Positions 20,467 to 24,645 of a stretch of DNA of 24,645 nucleotides are shown piece by piece (the stretch's first letter is position 1; each line of letters starts with the position of its first letter). Source of the stretch: Apostichopus californicus (lineage: Eukaryota > Echinodermata > Holothuroidea > Aspidochirotida > Stichopodidae); contig JAIPMN010000198.1 of the NCBI GenBank assembly GCA_020650975.1, positions 1,162 through 25,806 on the forward strand, read 5' to 3'. The position numbers and the translations under genes were made by a program. The notes beneath the pieces are model-generated. The model searched no databases. It was given only the letters and a program-made list of their open reading frames with translations, and was not told the DNA's origin.

Positions 20467-22120
20467 ATTACGGGAGTATTTGGGTCGATTACCCACATTT
20501 GAGGCTATAAGACTTCCTCTTTGCCTTCATGAGAAACCCGTCAGTCCTCCGCCCCTCTACCCCATTAGCCCTCCGCACCTCCCCCTACCCCATGATCGCT
20601 TGCCCCCATGTCGCATTCATCTCCTCTATCCCTACCCCACCCCCCCTTCATCCCTACAACTCCGTCCTTCCCAGTTATCCCACCAACCAACACAAATCGG
20701 CTGTTGAAAGTGAGTTCCTTAAACAAAATACGGCACATGTCGACGGGTAAGTCTTCCATGTACCTTGGAAGCTTCCGTATATAAATTCATGTGACGGAAG
20801 TAATGTTTCTCGGTATCACATCAGTGACTAAGAATGAGCTAAGATAACATTTATTTTCCTTGAGTCATTATGATTCGTCCCTCTGCAACATGTACTATAG
20901 TCAATGAGTGGAACTTTCATTTTTTGTACTCTCCTGGGATTTTCCGCTTTCCCAACTCACCTGTTTCTTAGTGACCGACATTCCATACCACCATATCCTT
21001 AAAAGTTCATTGCAACCACTCACCTTTTTAGATTTGTGTGACTTTAATAAAGGATAACATAATATGATTCAAAGAAAGAAGAAAAGATAAAACAAGAAAA
21101 AAACAAGGCCGTTGCCCTTTTATTATACAGGTAATGGTTTGTATAAGTCAATACCCGCTCCTGTTTGATTTTAAGTATTTTCACCGTAGGCGTGAACACA
21201 CCTTGAAATAACAAGAATATTCAAACTAAAAAAAAGGCAACTTAGAAATTGGAAGTCAAAATACTGGAATAGAGAGGAGGGGGTGATTGGCCACACACTA
21301 CAAAAGCACTCCAAGAACAACCGAATTAAAAGATTTGATAAGTATGGAAAGATAATAATGTTTTAACCCGAACTTTATTCCCCTCCAGTTTAAAGTTGAC
21401 TCACTTTATGAGCTTACCTTAAATATTGCCATATTGACAACAAATGTGCTAGACACATAGTTACGAAAAATGGTCACACTAATTCGACATATAATTCATA
21501 CTGCGCGTCTTCAGAGAAATATTTATTTTCGGAGATATAGCTTATCAATCTAACCGATTTTGCAATGTCGTGAATTAATTTTGCACCTTCATTGAGAATA
21601 TCCAGGATAAATCTGTAAATTTGATAGTTTTTATTAACTTTATAGCTAAAATGGGTACAATGCGGATGATATATAACGATTTTCGTTTGCGTGGAATTTG
21701 CTAACTTTAGAAACTTTTTTAATGAAAGCGCGAAGAGGCATCACGCTTCATTTCTAATAATAAAGACAATATCTTAACTTCTGGGTTGAGGGTGGGGGTA
21801 GGTTGCTGAGTTCCAACTGAGGGATTTCAGGAGGGCGGATGAACCCTCCCCTTCCCCTTTTCATAGCCAAATTTATTCTAGTGTTAGAAAAACATAATGA
21901 GCGCTAGAAAAGCCCCGTCAAACTTAGGAAATTTACCTCATTTCGACAATAATATCAGAAGTATGGAGTTCAATATGAAACCTACAATAATGTCAATTAT
22001 TATTTCCTTTCTTTGTCACGAGTTGACAGAATTTCCAACATTGTGTACCTACACATTTCCATTGTATTTTGTTTCTCTTGCCGAGATGGGGATTAGACCC
22101 CAACAAACCCCCCCCCCCCC
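20467..22120. other. Gene-free stretch
   Basis: A pyrimidine/C-rich patch spans about 20540-20680 (its open frames are proline-rich low complexity), and an A-rich patch lies near 21070-21105. A C13 run closes the stretch at 22108-22120. No gene is supported. Confidence 0.5.
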
Positions 22121-22139
22121 TGTCTGTTTTAAACAGACA
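22121..22139. repeat. 9-bp-arm palindrome next to a C13 run
   Basis: TGTCTGTTT and AAACAGACA flank a single central T, directly after the 13-base C run at 22108-22120. Confidence 0.7.
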
Positions 22140-22351
22140 CGTTGTGTTTGAGATGAAGTTGGATGTGTTATACTTTCTAAAATAAAGTGCTAACTTCTAT
22201 TTTGAAGTAACTAACCTAAGCAGACATAGTGTGCCGACCATTTTTGAAAAAAATCACATGAATATTGTATTTTCGGTTTCAGGCAGAGGTGTCGGAGCAT
22301 AGGGCACACTAGGGGTACGTGCACAACCTGCAGTTTTGTGAAATACTCAAA

Positions 22352-22503
22352 CAGTCCCTCCGATTTCATAAATAATAGAAGTGCCCATTTCGTCTTATTA
22401 AAAAGTACCCTAGGCTTTTTCCTCTTTGTTTTTTTTTAATTATAAGTTAAATGTCCCCGTCTGTTATTCATAAGCAGTGCTCGTTTCGTTTTGTTGAAAC
22501 GTA
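22352..22503 (+). repeat. Diverged tandem duplication, about 96-bp offset
   Basis: 22377-22407 and 22473-22503 agree at 24 of 31 bases, most differences being transitions (shared AG-AGTGC and TTTCGT). The similarity extends more weakly upstream, from CAGTCCCTCCG to ATGTCCCCGTC. This looks like an old duplication. Confidence 0.5.
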
Positions 22504-22527
22504 AGCTTGTAAATTGTGGTTAGGAAA

Positions 22528-22794
22528 GTCCCACTGGCCTTCTCCCCACCCTCCCCAATCCCGCCCACTTTAGGTTGAGCCCTCTCTTTCCCTCCACCTT
22601 CTGAATCGAGGTGTAGTAATACAATGACCTCTCTGCAAACTTATATCCTATCATGACAGTCACATGTCCCACTGGCCTTCTCCCCACCCCCACCCTCCCC
22701 CACTTTAGATTGAACCCTCTCTCTCCCGACACCACCTCTGATCCGAGGTTTAGTGACACAATGACCCCTCTGCATGCTTATCCTATCATGACAT
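22528..22794 (+). repeat. 138-bp tandem duplication
   Basis: Copy 1 (22528-22660) and copy 2 (22666-22794) both run from GTCCCACTGGCCTTCTCCCC through CACTTTAG, then CCCTCTCT, CGAGGT, ACAATGACC and TCCTATCATGACA. They have scattered substitutions and small indels. The minus-strand open frames simply repeat along with it. Confidence 0.85.
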
Positions 22795-23340
22795 CTAAGC
22801 AGAAAAGTATAATCGAGACGGAAATATACTCGTAATGTCTCGTTTTCTTGCAAGGTTTTTTTTTATTTGTTTGACGTCATGCTATTGTGCATATGGATAT
22901 TAAGAACGTCTTAACTTACTCCCTTTTTTAGTTGTGAAAAGAAGAGTGTTTTAACAAATCGCTTTAATACATCACGCAATACTGAGGGTGTGTGTAGAAT
23001 CCAGTTCCCTATTTAGCCTTTACGATTTCACACTACGCATGCTTAGTAGAAGTCACTACGTCATTGCTCATTAACACAACATGCCAAATGAAGACGACAC
23101 TCGGCCTTCATAACATAGGCGCGACACATCACCTTTAAATATATGAGAAGGTTATTAACACAAAACGAACTTACAGCTAAACACACACAGAGACACTGAC
23201 ACATATCTCCCTTTTTTCGCACGAAAGATACTTTCTAAGAAACTCGAAGAAAGGGAAGTTTTAATATGGGAGGATGTCATTGACATTTTATGAGTCGTCA
23301 CGCTATATAAGGTATCAACTCACACGTACAAGAAATGAAG

Positions 23341-23366
23341 AAAAAACAAGAAAAAACAAGAAAAAA
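23341..23366 (+). repeat. 10-bp tandem repeat
   Basis: AAAAAACAAG occurs twice exactly, followed by a partial third copy. Confidence 0.75.
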
Positions 23367-23698
23367 GACGAGTCTCTAATTACCAGTAACCTCTAATTCT
23401 TTTCCATTTTTTGGGGACTATTGCCACAGGCTGTACATTCTGCTTTCTTGACTTGTGACTAAAGAATATAATAAATACGAACATGTGTGATTCTCGGTGT
23501 ATATACAATGGTGGTGATATTGCTTTGTCAAAATGTCAATTTTATATATAACCACAAGATATGACAAGAATATAATAAATAAAAAAAATGATGAATAGTC
23601 AAAGAAGAAGAGGAAATGACTTTGCTATGGACCACAACGTTGTCTTTAAACATATAGGTCGCTTGTACTTTGGCTTGGACTGAGATGAACTTTAACAC

Positions 23699-23720
23699 TA
23701 TATATATATATATATATATA
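23699..23720. repeat. TA microsatellite (11 units)
   Basis: This is an uninterrupted TA run that passes into CACAC. Confidence 0.9.
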
Positions 23721-24534
23721 CACACGACTTGAAAAGATTTAAAAAAAAAATCTCTCTCAATCGGAGTGAAATATCGAGAAACCTTACAACGAACATATAT
23801 AGGTGAAACTAATTTTGAAAAGGGTATAGGTGTTTCCATAAAATGAGGAAGACATATAGTAAGGGAGAAACTGGGAAAGAGAGAGATATATAGAGAAAGG
23901 TGGCGAGGGAGAAAGGAGAATAATCTAGAAGCAAACCACATTTTAGGGTTAATGTCTCACCAACTCCTAAATTGTGATTTCTCTTGAGATGAGCTTCTAA
24001 CACGTAATAAACCCTCAGAGTATACCACTGTGTGTTTGTTCTGATGCGCTTGACCAAAGCTTCATTTATTCGTCCAATTTAATTAATCCAATGACCGGAC
24101 TCTCTCGTATGGGTCAATTGTACTTATACTCGCACACGATGTGGTTTACAGGGTCTTCTCTTTTAACACAGGTTTTTCCCTGGACGATGACCCGATATAC
24201 CAATTACATTTTAAGCTTTTATTTATGCTTCAGATATTTTCTAAAGGATTAAACTCCTCGGTGCATGGGTATAGTGATGATCCTATATATAGTGCGTTTT
24301 GTACGTAAATGAAACGGCTCATGACACACTAGGCAGAATCTGATATCAATGCCCGAAACACGGACCAGTGGTCTCAAGACAGGGAGGGGATTCTGGACAG
24401 TGGGTGTAATGAGGTTAAGGGTAAACGGTGCAGGATAATACAGGGGAAGGTCTTCTACAGTTCTTTTTTACTATTATTATGCTTGTTACTACTGGGGTGT
24501 GAGTGAGGGTGGGAAGAAGTTTGCACATCTCAAA

Positions 24535-24561
24535 GAGGGGTGGGGGGGGGGGCGGGGGGTG
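24535..24561 (+). repeat. G-rich tract with quadruplex potential
   Basis: GAGGGG, then G11, then GCG6 give four or more G-triplets within 27 bases. Confidence 0.5.
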
Positions 24562-24645
24562 GAATAGAAAGGCTCTAAGATTTGGCCGAGTTCTTCAATA
24601 TGGTACATTTTTTGAAAAATATGACAGCCTTTCTAAAGAAGACGT

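Larger units (their letters stand above)
22795..24534. other. Gene-free stretch
   Basis: Contents are an exact 10-bp AAAAAACAAG repeat (23341-23366) and a TA microsatellite (23699-23720). The longest open frame (23528-23941, minus, 137 codons) is low-complexity and reads the TA repeat as an Ile-Tyr run, so I do not call it a gene. Confidence 0.5.

Noticed and set aside
20480..20750. Proline-rich open frames in two frames
   Set aside because: Both frames and the opposite strand are open because the DNA is C-rich low complexity. There is no codon or domain signal.
22227..22311. 9-bp inverted repeat TAGTGTGCC / GGCACACTA
   Set aside because: Short arms with a 67-base spacer, no flanking duplication and no further pairing. 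Chance is likely in a window of this size.
23528..23941. 137-codon open frame on the minus strand
   Set aside because: Low-complexity composition, with an Ile-Tyr run from the TA microsatellite and no domain.

Overview
The window looks like metazoan, probably marine-invertebrate, genomic DNA. The reasons are: a single spliced coding exon ending in a GTAAGT donor, no closely packed open reading frames, many TA/TTA microsatellites, long C or G homopolymers, and animal-type transposable elements (a CR1/L2-like LINE tail, a tRNA-derived SINE and a hAT miniature element). The texture suggests an echinoderm or another invertebrate deuterostome, but nothing here fixes the taxon. A 10-base N gap at 10733-10742 marks this as a draft scaffold.

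Layout. 1-6955 has no recognisable gene; it holds microsatellites, a forkhead-motif cluster near 1733-1854, two related GGGCCCGG repeats and a GAGTAC-rich satellite-like block at 4284-4525. At 7159-7513 (minus) lies the one convincing coding exon: the N-terminus of a membrane-anchored short-chain dehydrogenase/reductase (BDH1/retinol-dehydrogenase type), with a strong splice donor. Its upstream flank carries a possible TATA element and a G-quadruplex-prone tract. 8031-12493 is gene-free, with long C/G runs, short tandem repeats and the assembly gap.

12494-14651 is a transposon-rich stretch. It holds a complete 314-bp hAT-type miniature element with an 8-bp target duplication, an unpaired hAT-like end, a 37-bp tandem repeat, and a 5'-truncated LINE end (reverse-transcriptase C-terminal tail, 3' stem-loop, TTA tail). 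15441-20466 adds 20-bp and 14-bp tandem arrays, a degenerate tRNA-like sequence, and two inverted-repeat structures. The stronger is a 111-nt hairpin at 19894-20004 with about 49 base pairs. A tRNA-derived SINE follows at about 20164-20466. 20467-24645 is gene-free apart from tandem duplications at 22350-22800 and simple repeats.

The genes do not form an operon or pathway. The picture is the 5' end of one enzyme gene within or beside repeat-rich non-coding DNA. The observations most worth follow-up are the near-perfect hairpin, the intact hAT miniature element, the LINE 3' stem-loop with its tail, and the missing downstream exons of the dehydrogenase.
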